Position numbers and translations under genes: made by a program. This document shows, in pieces, positions 36,294 through 47,271 of a stretch of 62,229 nt of DNA; position 1 is the first letter of the stretch; every line of letters begins with the position of its first letter. The notes under the pieces were generated by a model. That model worked only from the letters and a program-made list of their open reading frames with translations, was not told the origin of the DNA and made no database searches. The stretch comes from Schaalia odontolytica (lineage in GTDB: Bacteria; Actinomycetota; Actinomycetes; Actinomycetales; Actinomycetaceae): assembly GCF_002847525.1 (NCBI RefSeq), contig NZ_PKKM01000011.1, positions 1 to 62,229 on the forward strand. The letters run 5' to 3'.

Positions 36294-36324
36294 ACCCTAA
36301 AAGACCTCAAGCCCTTGAAGTCAA
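36294..36324 (-). promoter_or_regulatory. MerR-type promoter with 19-bp spacer and operator dyad
   Basis: On the minus strand TTGACT (36319-36324) and TAGGGT (36294-36299) are separated by exactly 19 nt. ACTTCAAG-GG-CTTGAGGT, arms matching 7 of 8, lies between and over the -35. TAGGGT ends 6 nt before ATG 36287. Overlong spacers bridged by a palindrome are how MerR proteins twist DNA to activate. Confidence 0.7.
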
Positions 36325-36424
36325 GCGGAACTGCGGGACGTGCATCACGCGCTGCGACCTGCAAAAAAACAGGTTTTCACAGCCGTAAACACAGCTCACG
36401 GCGATCAGATTGCGCGAGCAATCC

Positions 36425-37051
36425 TCAGAGGAGCTCGGCGCGCCTCTGGAAGGACCAGATCGGACAGGTCTGTTCGCGCATCTGCACATCGAAACGATCG
36501 AGGAGTTCACACCCGCCATTGAGGTAGAAGCGGGCATTCTTTTCAGTGGAGGTAACAAAGCCGTATGCGCGCCCACCGCGCTTCGCCACATAGTCCGGCA
36601 GCACCTGGGAGACCAGCCATCGACCAACCCCGCGCCCCCGCATGCTCTTATCAACCGAGAGCACCTCGAGATACCAATCAAAGTCACCTTTATCGATCGT
36701 TACCTGATCAGCACGATCAACAACGTCAGAAAAATCCTTGACAAGCAGGGGCGACGCGTATCGATAGAACTCATAGCCTCCATTGAGGAAGCTCTGCAGG
36801 ACCCCCACCTTGCGGTCATGCATGAGCGCAGTTCCAACGATCCGCCCCTCGTGCTCGACGACGAGAGCGTGTCGGACCCTCTGATACGAAGCAGCGAGCA
36901 TCCGATTGATGGCAGCGAGACATTCCGGGTAACGCTCCGGGCGGTAGAGGTACGGTTCGAGCATGACATGAAGGGGATAATCGAGGAATCCCTCGGTGAT
37001 AATACGCGTCATCTCAGGGATGTCAGCACGCGTGGCAAGCCGACACTTCAT
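36425..37051 (-). CDS. GNAT-family N-acetyltransferase
   Basis: A 208-residue acetyltransferase. The acetyl-CoA loop is in VLSVDKSMRGRGVGRWLVSQV (R/Q-x-x-G-x-G/A type), followed by GFVTSTEKNARFYLNGGCELL. The N-terminal MKCRLATRADIPEMTRII is also typical. The acceptor amine is unknown. GAGGAGG lies 6 nt before ATG 37051, so this start is preferred to 37066. It reads toward the MerR gene with 137 bp between. An AGGTA-GA-TACCT dyad lies at 37111-37122, about 60 bp upstream. Confidence 0.85.
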   Translation of the reverse strand: MKCRLATRADIPEMTRIITEGFLDYPLHVMLEPYLYRPERYPECLAAINRMLAASYQRVRHALVVEHEGRIVGTALMHDRKVGVLQSFLNGGYEFYRYASPLLVKDFSDVVDRADQVTIDKGDFDWYLEVLSVDKSMRGRGVGRWLVSQVLPDYVAKRGGRAYGFVTSTEKNARFYLNGGCELLDRFDVQMREQTCPIWSFQRRAELL

Positions 37052-37110
37052 AGGGCCCCTCCTCAACTCGTTCAGCTTTTTACGAAACCAACTATCGAAA
37101 ACCTGACCTT

Positions 37111-37122
37111 AGGTAGATACCT
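37111..37122. promoter_or_regulatory. Dyad AGGTA-GA-TACCT upstream of the GNAT gene
   Basis: Perfect 5-bp arms in an AT-rich spacer, with CCTT before it (CCTTAGGTAGATACCT). It loosely recalls metalloregulator boxes, but no regulator assignment is justified. Confidence 0.25.
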
Positions 37123-37238
37123 GTCATACTACGTGACGGATCGCAATCTCACCTTGTCAATCGGGGCCACTTACCTTTGAAACGGCTCTCTTTTTCATTT
37201 GACGATCGGTCAGCCAATCGCGCACCTGCGGCCACTCG

Positions 37239-37267
37239 TTGCTTTGTATCCACGAAGAGACGATAAT
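37239..37267 (+). promoter_or_regulatory. Promoter of the Pro-Glu repeat protein gene
   Basis: TTGCTT (37239-37244), exactly 17 nt, GATAAT (37262-37267). The start ATG at 37294 has a strong AGGAGG at 37283-37288. Confidence 0.65.
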
Positions 37268-37293
37268 CGAGTGGTTCATATCAGGAGGACTGC

Positions 37294-40044
<2,751 letters not shown>

Positions 40045-40059
40045 CCCCATCGGGGCGCG

Positions 40060-41136
40060 CTAGCGACGCTTTTCCGCCTTGGCGAGCTCGATGTAGCGCG
40101 CGACTTCCGTATCCAGATCATCTTCATCGTCTGCTTCTTCATGATCGGGCGCGGAGTCGTCCTGTCCGTATCGCTCGATCAGAAGACGTTCACGGTAGAG
40201 GTGGTCGGCGGTCACACCGATGGTACGGATGAGGGACGCGTTGAGGACCATGCCGACGATGATGCCGATAAGCGGCAGGATCTGCGCCATCTTCATGCCG
40301 ACGAGACGAGCTCCGAGGGCCGCGAATAAGGAGTTCACAGACGCGGTCAGCGCGTTGTTCCCGACGCTCTCCATCGATCCGCGTTTGGTGAGCTTGCGCA
40401 CCACCTTGTTGAATATACGCATCGAGGTCTCCTTCTCGACGGCATGGTCATCAGCCGAGCTTCGCGGGGCGATCGCCTGGGATAAAACCATCGCGGAGAA
40501 GAGCTTTTCCGTCGGTTCCCTCGTGTCATACCCGTAGTACGCAGCCGTGTGTGACACAAGGCGCGCAGAGGAGATCAGGAACGTCGCGATATCAAGCCCG
40601 ATCGCCGCTGCAATCACGCCGATACCGGGTGCCGAAGCGATGCCTAGACCGAGGATGGCCGCGACCGCCCCTCCCGTCGCGAATACGCTGCTCACCGCTC
40701 CTTCCGTCGCGGTAACGGCGGCATATCCAACCTTCAGGTGGGGCCTGACCAATTGGATCTCTGCCAGGTTCAGGTTTCGGATGTCCTCAAGACACTCCAC
40801 GTCGTTACCGGCCCTGCGATGCGCCTTCACAATTCGTTCGCGTCGAACCGAGGATTCGGCGGCTAATGTCGCCTTCTCGACAAGCCCCAGGACAGCCGAT
40901 GAGATCCAGCCTGCAATCGCAGCCCCGCCGGGGATTTTGCCCACGAGGCCAACCACTTTTTTCACAGGGGTGAGCACGTACGAGCGGATGCGCTGTGTGA
41001 TAACTCGAGGGCTGCGCGGGTTGACCTGGGCGGCCTTCCATTCCTGGATTACATCCCACTGCGCGCGATCGTCGTCGGTCATGCGCTGACGAATATCGTC
41101 GCGCGTGCTGTGGTCTTCCTCCGGCTGATCCGTCAT
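40060..41136 (-). CDS. EcsC-family protein, copy A1
   Basis: A 358-residue protein of the EcsC family, whose function is poorly known. A polar N-terminus (RMTDDDRAQWDVIQEWKAAQ) leads to a Gly/Ala-rich core with hydrophobic stretches (GGAVAAILGLGIASAPGIGV and LIGIIVGMVLNASLI) and the signature HTAAYYGYDTREPTEKLFSAMVLSQAI. The tail is acidic (EEADDEDDLD). It probably associates with the membrane. TAGGCT ends 6 nt before ATG 41136, so the mRNA is predicted leaderless. It is closely paralogous to the gene at 41202-42287. The stop is 15 bp from the convergent repeat-protein stop. Confidence 0.8.
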   Translation of the reverse strand: MTDQPEEDHSTRDDIRQRMTDDDRAQWDVIQEWKAAQVNPRSPRVITQRIRSYVLTPVKKVVGLVGKIPGGAAIAGWISSAVLGLVEKATLAAESSVRRERIVKAHRRAGNDVECLEDIRNLNLAEIQLVRPHLKVGYAAVTATEGAVSSVFATGGAVAAILGLGIASAPGIGVIAAAIGLDIATFLISSARLVSHTAAYYGYDTREPTEKLFSAMVLSQAIAPRSSADDHAVEKETSMRIFNKVVRKLTKRGSMESVGNNALTASVNSLFAALGARLVGMKMAQILPLIGIIVGMVLNASLIRTIGVTADHLYRERLLIERYGQDDSAPDHEEADDEDDLDTEVARYIELAKAEKRR

Positions 41137-41201
41137 ACCTCAAGCCTACCCGACCGAGATAAAGCGGCCCACAGCCTCGAGCGAGCGGGACGGCCGCTCT
41201 C

Positions 41202-42287
41202 CTACGGGCGGCTCTCGCCCTCAGCGAGTTCGACGTAACGCGCGACGTCGATGCTCAGCTCCTGAGACCCGGTCGACGGTACGAGGTCCGTCGACGCGCC
41301 GCTCGCATGAACGTGGCCGTAGCGCTCCGCCAGGAAACGCTCCCGGTACAGATGGTCGGCCGTTTCCCCGATGGTGCGCATGAGCGCGGCGTTCAGGCCT
41401 GCGCTCACCACGATTCCGGCGACAGGGACGATCTGCGCGAGCTTGCGGGTGGCCAGGCGAACACCCATCGCCGAAAACAGCGATTTCATGGCGCTGACGA
41501 TAGCGCTTCCTCCCAGCATTTCGACGGATCCCTGACGAGCCAGATCCTGCATCACCTTGTTGAAAGCGAGCATGGTCGCCTGCTTTTCAACGATGAAATC
41601 GCGCCCCGCTCCGGCGGGATCGATCGCTTGGGAGAGAACCATCGTGGAGAAGAGTCGCTCGGTGGGGTCCTCTGAGTCGTAGCCGTAATAGGCGGCCGTG
41701 TGGGCGACGAGGCGCGTGGCCGCGGCGAGGAAGGTCGTCACATCGACGGCCATTGCCGAGGCCGTGACCCCCACGCCCGGCGCCGATGCCACGCCCATAC
41801 CGAGAACGGCGGCGACGGATCCACCGGAAGCAAAGACACCGCTGACGGCTCCCTCAGCGGCTGCCGTGCCCGAATATGCGAGAATCAGGCGCGGTTTCAC
41901 CGCGAGCACCTGATCCAGGGGCAGCGCGCGGATATCCTGCAGCGTATTCACGTCGTGCCCGGCGGCGCGGTAGGCCTTGAGGATGCGCTTGCGCCTCACC
42001 GATGCCTCGGAGGCGGAAGCCGCCAATTCAACGAGCCCGAGGGCGGCGGAGGACACGGTCCGGGTCAGCGCTTCACCGCCGGGGACTTTGCGCGCGATGG
42101 AGACTGCTTTGCTCACGGGCACCAGTGCGGCGGACTTCATCTTCTCGGTGATGGCGTGGGGACGCTTATAGCTGAGCTGAGCGGCCTTCCATCGTTGGAT
42201 CTCGTCCCACTGGGCTGCGTCGGCCTCACTCATGCGCGCACGCAGGTCATCGTTCATGCGGTGCTCGTTCATACCGATCTGGTCCAT
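41202..42287 (-). CDS. EcsC-family protein, copy A2
   Basis: A 361-residue paralog of A1 with the same sequence of landmarks: RMSEADAAQWDEIQRWKAAQ, GGSVAAVLGMGVASAPGVGV, HTAAYYGYDSEDPTERLFSTMVLSQAI and a C-terminal MRTIGETADHLYRERFLAERYG. The promoter hexamer is also identical to that of A1 (TAGGCT, 6 nt before ATG 42287), so the duplication included the promoter or the pair is under common control. Function is unknown; envelope or membrane homeostasis is a guess. Confidence 0.8.
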   Translation of the reverse strand: MDQIGMNEHRMNDDLRARMSEADAAQWDEIQRWKAAQLSYKRPHAITEKMKSAALVPVSKAVSIARKVPGGEALTRTVSSAALGLVELAASASEASVRRKRILKAYRAAGHDVNTLQDIRALPLDQVLAVKPRLILAYSGTAAAEGAVSGVFASGGSVAAVLGMGVASAPGVGVTASAMAVDVTTFLAAATRLVAHTAAYYGYDSEDPTERLFSTMVLSQAIDPAGAGRDFIVEKQATMLAFNKVMQDLARQGSVEMLGGSAIVSAMKSLFSAMGVRLATRKLAQIVPVAGIVVSAGLNAALMRTIGETADHLYRERFLAERYGHVHASGASTDLVPSTGSQELSIDVARYVELAEGESRP

Positions 42288-42346
42288 CCTGTCAGCCTAC
42301 ACAGTGAGCGTTCCTTTAGGAGCCTCGGCGCCTGCACCTACCCTGT

Positions 42347-42370
42347 TATGCTTGTGACCTGGCAGTCACA
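42347..42370 (+). promoter_or_regulatory. -10 box and overlapping operator-like palindrome of the YbjN-type gene
   Basis: TATGCT (42347-42352) is followed immediately by TGTGAC-CTGGCA-GTCACA (42353-42370), a perfect 6-bp dyad that would cover the transcription start. The position suits a repressor. TGTGAC/GTCACA half-sites also occur near the adenylate cyclase gene in the opposite order. Confidence 0.5.
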
Positions 42371-42395
42371 TTCGGCATCGTTTGGAGGAGATTCC

Positions 42396-43214
42396 GTGGA
42401 TTCTCGCTCGTCGCTTATCGACCAGATTAATCTCTTGCACGAGGAGAAGGAACACCAAAAGATCATCGCGCTCATCGAGGGGCAGCCTCCCTCGGCGATG
42501 GACTACGAGCTGACGAGCCTGCTGGCGCGCGCCTACATCAACTACGCGCAGCCCTATATGGATTCTTTCCGCGATCACATTAAGCACGCCATCGAACTAC
42601 TGCGCAGTGTCGAGGCTGAAGGCATGGCGGATCCACGCTGGTACTACCGCATCGGCACGGCCCTGTACTGGCAGGACCAGGAGGAGAGCGCCCTGACGTA
42701 CCTGGAGCAGTGCCTCGCCATGGATCCGTCTAACGAGGACGCGCCGGAAATCATCGCCGAGTGCAAGGCTGCCATTCAGCGCCGCACGGTCGTGCGCCCC
42801 CTCGAGGTGCAAAGACTCATCGATTACTTCGATCGCAACGACTTTAACTACAGGGTGGAAGACCAGAGCCTGCACATGGGCATCGGTCGCGGCTACTTCA
42901 TCTTCTCGATCGCGAATGAGGGTACGGACCTGAGCATGTGGGCCGCGATCCCGGAGGACGTGTCGATGGAGCTGCGCCAGCGCCTCATCCAGGCGTGCAA
43001 TGACTGGAACGGAGCCACCACGTGGCCGAAGGTCTACGTGGCGTCGTTGGACGACGGCCGTCAGCGCTTGTGCGCCGAGCAGTTCGTGACTGCCCGTTAC
43101 GGCCTGACGGACGCGCAGGTCTCGACCAGCATCGAGCGTTTCGTCGCCTCGGCTGAGGCCTTCTTCAAGGATCAGATCGAACGCATCCCCGCCCTGGGCG
43201 GCACCCAGGAGTAG
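42396..43214 (+). CDS. TPR/YbjN-domain protein
   Basis: A 272-residue protein. The first 130 residues are helical TPR-like repeats (YELTSLLARAYINYAQPYMD and WYYRIGTALYWQDQEESALTYLEQCLAMDP). The second half matches the YbjN fold (LIDYFDRNDFNYRVEDQSLHMGIGRGYFIFSIAN), thought to resemble type III secretion chaperones. No catalytic site is seen; an adaptor or chaperone role is possible. GTG 42396 has GGAGGAG 5 nt upstream. A palindrome covers the predicted transcription start. It sits between the EcsC pair and the amylase. Confidence 0.75.
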   Translation: MDSRSSLIDQINLLHEEKEHQKIIALIEGQPPSAMDYELTSLLARAYINYAQPYMDSFRDHIKHAIELLRSVEAEGMADPRWYYRIGTALYWQDQEESALTYLEQCLAMDPSNEDAPEIIAECKAAIQRRTVVRPLEVQRLIDYFDRNDFNYRVEDQSLHMGIGRGYFIFSIANEGTDLSMWAAIPEDVSMELRQRLIQACNDWNGATTWPKVYVASLDDGRQRLCAEQFVTARYGLTDAQVSTSIERFVASAEAFFKDQIERIPALGGTQE

Positions 43215-43232
43215 GGCACGTACTTCAACGTT

Positions 43233-43264
43233 CCCCGGCCTCGTCACCATGGACGAGGCCGGGG
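43233..43264. terminator. Bidirectional terminator between YbjN-type and amylase genes
   Basis: CCCCGGCCTCGT (43233-43244) and ACGAGGCCGGGG (43253-43264) form a perfect 12-bp stem with an 8-nt loop. It consists of two exact copies of the recurrent motif. Confidence 0.85.
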
Positions 43265-43276
43265 CTTGTTATGCGC

Positions 43277-44764
43277 TCAGGCGCGCGGCACGTAGACGCT
43301 GAGGCCGCCGTCGCTGACCACACCGGTGAGCGTTCCGTCGTCCGCGACGCGCACGGACGGGTGGCCGCCGATAACGCACTCCCATTCCTGGCCCGCGTGA
43401 CGCTGGCCCACGTAGAGGGTTTTCTCGGCGCCCATTCGGTCGGAGAGGATGACGGCGCAGCCGGAGCCGGGGATCTCGTCCTTGCCTTCGCGGGCGAAGC
43501 CGACCACGTCGGGATCGTCGAAGGCGTTGTGCTGCGGGCCGACAGCCGCTCGGGACCGGATCCCCATGAGGATCGGCAGCTCGCGCACGGCAGGCAGGTC
43601 GTCAGACTCGGGGGAACCCAGGAGGTCACCCCAGAACACGCAGGGAACCCCGGCCTCGTTGAAGAGGATGAGGGCGTAGGCAGCCGCCTTGAACCAGGGG
43701 GCGACCGTGGAGGCCAGGGACTGTCCTGGCTGCGTGTCGTGATTTTCGACGAAGGTGACGGACTTGTCGGGGCGGGAGGCCGTCAGCGTGTTCTCCCACA
43801 GGCGAGCAAGATCCACGTTGCCGTCCGAAACCGAAGCCTGGTGGAGGTGGTAGTGCAGGGGGACGTCGAAGAGCATGACGTTGGAGACTCGCGCCAGGTA
43901 GTCCTCGAGTTCACGCACGTCGCCGCTCCAGTACTCGCCGACGGCGGGCAGGCGGCGCCCCGTCGAGGCACGCAGGTCTTCGAGCCAGCGGGCGTAGAAG
44001 TCGGAGCCCACGTGCTTGACGGCGTCCAGGCGCAGACCATCCACTCCGGTCGTCTCGACGTACCACTTGCCCCAGCGGTCCAGCTCCTCGCTGACGCGGG
44101 GGTCGGTGACGTGCACGTCGCAGCCCATCAGGTAGTCGAAGTTGCCGAACTCGGTGTCGACGGACTCGTTCCACTGCTTACCGTCGAAGAGCCACAGGCC
44201 GCTGCGCTTCGTGGCCTCGTCCCAGTCGATGCCATGGAAGCACGTCCAGTCCCACGTGAAGTCCGAGTACACGCCCGCGCGCCCCGGGAACGTGAAGCGC
44301 GTCCACGCCTCGATCGTCTCGGGCTCCCCGATCGCCTCATGACGGTTATGGGGATTGATCGGAGTGGCTCGCACGGTCTCAGACGCGTCGGCGCCCATGC
44401 GGTGGTTGAGGACGATGTCGGCGCACACGGCGATTCCCGCCTCGTGCAGAGCCTCGATGGCTGCCAGGTACTCGTCCTTCGTCCCGTACTTCGTGGGCAC
44501 GGAGCCCCTCTGGTCGAACTCGCCCAGGTCGTAGAGGTCGTAGACGCCGTAGCCGACGTCGTTGATACCCGCGTGGCCCTTGTAGGCGGGCGGCAGCCAG
44601 ATGATGGTGACGCCCAGGTCCACGATCTCTTGGGCATGCTCGGCGAGGTAGCGCCAGTGGCTGGCGTCCGGGACCATGTCCCAGGCGAAGGCCTGCAGGA
44701 TCAGGGGACCCGCCTCCGTCAGGGACGAGGCCAGGGCCGTTTCAGTCGTCTCACTCACCCGCAT
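43277..44764 (-). CDS. Cytoplasmic alpha-amylase, GH13
   Basis: A 495-residue glycoside hydrolase without a signal peptide, like the GH13_5 cytoplasmic amylases. The four conserved regions are present: DIVLNHRMG, GLRLDAVKH (nucleophile Asp), AVGEYW (acid Glu) and FVENHDTQ (stabilising Asp). It should hydrolyse alpha-1,4-glucans such as glycogen inside the cell. ATG 44764 is used. GTG 44758 is possible, since CACGAT preceded by TGC ends 6 nt before it and no ribosome site is visible. One exact copy of the 12-mer (43649-43660) lies inside the coding sequence. Confidence 0.92.
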   Translation of the reverse strand: MRVSETTETALASSLTEAGPLILQAFAWDMVPDASHWRYLAEHAQEIVDLGVTIIWLPPAYKGHAGINDVGYGVYDLYDLGEFDQRGSVPTKYGTKDEYLAAIEALHEAGIAVCADIVLNHRMGADASETVRATPINPHNRHEAIGEPETIEAWTRFTFPGRAGVYSDFTWDWTCFHGIDWDEATKRSGLWLFDGKQWNESVDTEFGNFDYLMGCDVHVTDPRVSEELDRWGKWYVETTGVDGLRLDAVKHVGSDFYARWLEDLRASTGRRLPAVGEYWSGDVRELEDYLARVSNVMLFDVPLHYHLHQASVSDGNVDLARLWENTLTASRPDKSVTFVENHDTQPGQSLASTVAPWFKAAAYALILFNEAGVPCVFWGDLLGSPESDDLPAVRELPILMGIRSRAAVGPQHNAFDDPDVVGFAREGKDEIPGSGCAVILSDRMGAEKTLYVGQRHAGQEWECVIGGHPSVRVADDGTLTGVVSDGGLSVYVPRA

Positions 44765-44830
44765 ATCGTGGCAGGTTTTCCCTCCCCCGGGCGCGTGAGG
44801 AGGGCAAACAGTGGCGGGGTATACACGGTA

Positions 44831-44884
44831 ACGAGGCCGGGGCTGGGTACCGCTGATGCGCGCGATCCCGGCCCGGGCCTCGTC
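44831..44884 (-). terminator. Terminator-like hairpin downstream of an EcsC-like gene
   Basis: ACGAGGCCGGGGC (44831-44843) faces GGCCCGGGCCTCGT (ending 44884) across a 26-nt loop, with an imperfect inner stem. It lies after the gene at 44895-45887 and before the amylase start. Confidence 0.65.
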
Positions 44885-44894
44885 GGTGATGTCG

Positions 44895-45887
44895 TTACTT
44901 GCGGCGCCCGAGACGCCCCTTCAGGCCCCCGGAGAGGCTGGAGGCGCCGTCGGCGATGCCCGAGGCCGCGCTCTTTGCGCCGACCATCACGACCTTCGCT
45001 TTGCCGCGCAGGCCCTTCTTGATAGTCGTCCCTGTCTCAGGTGTCTGTCCCTGCCTGGTCGCGCCGAGGCGATGCCGATCCCACTCGTCGGCATCGACGC
45101 CGGGAGGCGGGATCTCGCGCAGGTGCCCCTTGAGGAGAGCGGATTGGGACTGGAGCGCCATGAAAGTCAGGCCGCTCGACACGAATCCTCCGATGACGGG
45201 GACGATCTTCGAGAATCCCTTGGCGGCGGTGCTCTTCGTGATGTTGATGCCGATGAGACGCAGGCTGTGCTTGACGACCGGATACCAGGTGATGCTCATG
45301 AGGGCGCGTTTGGTCGCGTGGTTCTGGTAGGCGGTCTTCGCGGCAACGCGCGTGAACGCCGTCAGGGACTGGGCGGCACCGCCGACTCCCAGCATGACGC
45401 CGAAAAACACGGCGAGCACGCCGATTGTGTCGTCGTCGGCATCACGGTCGTTCGGGAGGAGCTCGCCCCAGCCGTACAGGTAGGCGAGCTTTTGCATGAT
45501 CCTCAGGGCGTGCGCGTAATACTGCATCAGGTCCGCGGGGATCGTTCCGAGCATCGCAAATCCACCGGGGATACCCGCGACGAAGGAGATGGCCGCCGAC
45601 TTGTTCGTCTCGTAGGAGATTGCGTCCTCGGCGAGCCTGTCGATCTCGGTCAGGGCAACTCCGGCGAGCAGCGGATTCGAGTCGATCGCGCGCGCAATTG
45701 CGTCCTCATCCATGCGGAGTTTGCGCAGTTCCTGACGCAGGAACTCATCGCGGTTGACGCGCACGCCGGGCACGCGCACGACCTTCGCCAGGAAGTCGAG
45801 CGCTCGCTGTTCCACCTCGGGTTGCTGCCCCGAAGCATCGCCGATCGCTTCGCCATGTCGGGCACGGCCGTTCGTCGTGTCGGGCAT
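44895..45887 (-). CDS. EcsC-like protein, copy B1
   Basis: A 330-residue protein. A conserved core has VRVNRDEFLRQELRKL, AISFVAGIPGGFAMLGTIPADLMQYY, HALRIMQKLAYLYGW and FFGVMLGVGGAAQSL, with several Gly-rich hydrophobic segments. It ends in a basic, Gly/Ala/Ser-rich amphipathic stretch and GRRK. It resembles the EcsC superfamily but is distinct from copies A1/A2. GAGGAGG precedes ATG 45887 by 6 nt; an ATG at 45938 lacks a site. Function is unknown; a membrane-surface role is likely from the composition. Confidence 0.72.
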   Translation of the reverse strand: MPDTTNGRARHGEAIGDASGQQPEVEQRALDFLAKVVRVPGVRVNRDEFLRQELRKLRMDEDAIARAIDSNPLLAGVALTEIDRLAEDAISYETNKSAAISFVAGIPGGFAMLGTIPADLMQYYAHALRIMQKLAYLYGWGELLPNDRDADDDTIGVLAVFFGVMLGVGGAAQSLTAFTRVAAKTAYQNHATKRALMSITWYPVVKHSLRLIGINITKSTAAKGFSKIVPVIGGFVSSGLTFMALQSQSALLKGHLREIPPPGVDADEWDRHRLGATRQGQTPETGTTIKKGLRGKAKVVMVGAKSAASGIADGASSLSGGLKGRLGRRK

Positions 45888-45972
45888 CGGATTCCTCCTC
45901 GTCTGACGACGCGCTGACAGCGCGCGGGTGATCCCCACTTTAGCGGGTTCCTGCTCCCCTCAGCCCGGGATT

Positions 45973-46025
45973 GACGAGGCCGGGGCTAGGCCACGCTGTC
46001 ACGCATCCCCCGCCCCGGCCTCGTG
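45973..46025 (-). terminator. Terminator-like hairpin downstream of the B2 gene
   Basis: GACGAGGCCGGGGC (45973-45986) pairs with the complementary GCCCCGGCCTCGT (46012-46024). Both arms carry exact copies of the recurrent 12-mer. Confidence 0.8.
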
Positions 46026-46036
46026 ACCGACGACCG

Positions 46037-47125
46037 TTACTTGCGCCGGCCGAAGATGCCCTTGACACCATCCGCAATGCCGGAGGCCGCGGTCATCGCA
46101 CCATCGGCGATGCCGGTAGCCGCAGTCTTTGCGCCACTCGCGACGGCCTTGGTCGTGCTCTCGAACACCTGCTGGGCGTTGTCCAGCACGCCCGACTCCT
46201 GATCGTCGGGAGTCGCGTCGCTGACAGCCTGCTTCCAGACTTCGGCATCCACTCCGGGAGCCGGCAGCTCACGCAGGTGATTCTTGAGGCGGTGGGACTG
46301 GGACTGGAGCGACACGAAGGTCATGCCACCTGACAGGAAGCCACCGACCAGGGGGATAACCTTGGAGGCACCCGAAGCGACCCCATCCTTGGTTACCTTG
46401 ATCCCGATGTACTTCAGGGTTTGTTTCATGACCGGATACCACGAGGTCTTCGTGAGAGCCTGCTTTGCAAACTGCTTCTGGAATGCAGGCATGGCAACCG
46501 AACGCGCAAACGTCGTCAGCGACTGGGCCGCGCCGCCCACTCCGAGCATGACTCCAAAGAACAGAGCAAGGAGACCAATCGTCTCGTCATCAACCTCGTC
46601 CATATCGCTGAGAAGATCCCTCCACCCGTAGAGGTAGGCGAGCTTCTGCATGATTCTCAACGCATGCACGTAGTACTGCATCAAATCAGCTGGGATCGTG
46701 CCCGCCATCAGGAGGCCGCCGGGGATACCAGCCGCGAAGGACATCGCCGCTGACTTGTTTGTCTCGAAGGAGATGATGCCGTCGGCGAGCTTGTCGAGAT
46801 CAGTCAGGGAGACGCCAGCGAGCACAGGGTTCGAGTCGACGGCGCGCGCGATCGCGTCGTCACTCATGTGGAGTTTGCGCAGCTCCTGACGGAGGAACTC
46901 GTCGCGGGTGATGCGTACGCCGCGGATGCGCACAACCTTCTTGAGGAACTCGATCGCGTATTTTTCGGCGTCCACATTCTGTTCTGTGATCTTCTCTTTC
47001 AGATCTTCGACACCTTCTGCCGTTTCGTGTGTCGACTCAGATTCACCACTCGTGTCGAAGACGAATTCTCGACCATCTTCTTCGAGTTCCCCGTTGACGC
47101 CGAGTTCGTCGAGGTTGTCGCTCAT
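46037..47125 (-). CDS. EcsC-like protein, copy B2
   Basis: A 362-residue paralog of B1. An acidic N-terminal extension of about 45 residues is followed by the same core: ITRDEFLRQELRKLHMSDDAIARA, MSFAAGIPGGLLMAGTIPADLMQYY, HALRIMQKLAYLYGWRDLL. The C-terminus has 11-residue amphipathic repeats containing A[ST]GIADG and ends GRRK, like B1. AAAGGAA precedes ATG 47125, and TATAGT on the minus strand at 47178-47183 is a probable -10. Function is unknown. Confidence 0.72.
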   Translation of the reverse strand: MSDNLDELGVNGELEEDGREFVFDTSGESESTHETAEGVEDLKEKITEQNVDAEKYAIEFLKKVVRIRGVRITRDEFLRQELRKLHMSDDAIARAVDSNPVLAGVSLTDLDKLADGIISFETNKSAAMSFAAGIPGGLLMAGTIPADLMQYYVHALRIMQKLAYLYGWRDLLSDMDEVDDETIGLLALFFGVMLGVGGAAQSLTTFARSVAMPAFQKQFAKQALTKTSWYPVMKQTLKYIGIKVTKDGVASGASKVIPLVGGFLSGGMTFVSLQSQSHRLKNHLRELPAPGVDAEVWKQAVSDATPDDQESGVLDNAQQVFESTTKAVASGAKTAATGIADGAMTAASGIADGVKGIFGRRK

Positions 47126-47259
47126 CTTGTTCCTTTACACAGCGTTGTCGCCTCACCACGAGGTCTGGATACGCGACAACTATAGCCTAGTTGTCCTTCG
47201 TGATGGCGCTCATGACACACCGTCATTTTGCTCGGGTGCGAGGAGGTGCGGAACGGACA

Positions 47260-47265
47260 TACTCT
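47260..47265 (+). promoter_or_regulatory. -10 box of the EamA-like gene (leaderless)
   Basis: TACTCT ends 6 nt before ATG 47272. Confidence 0.55.
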
Positions 47266-47271
47266 GGTCGC

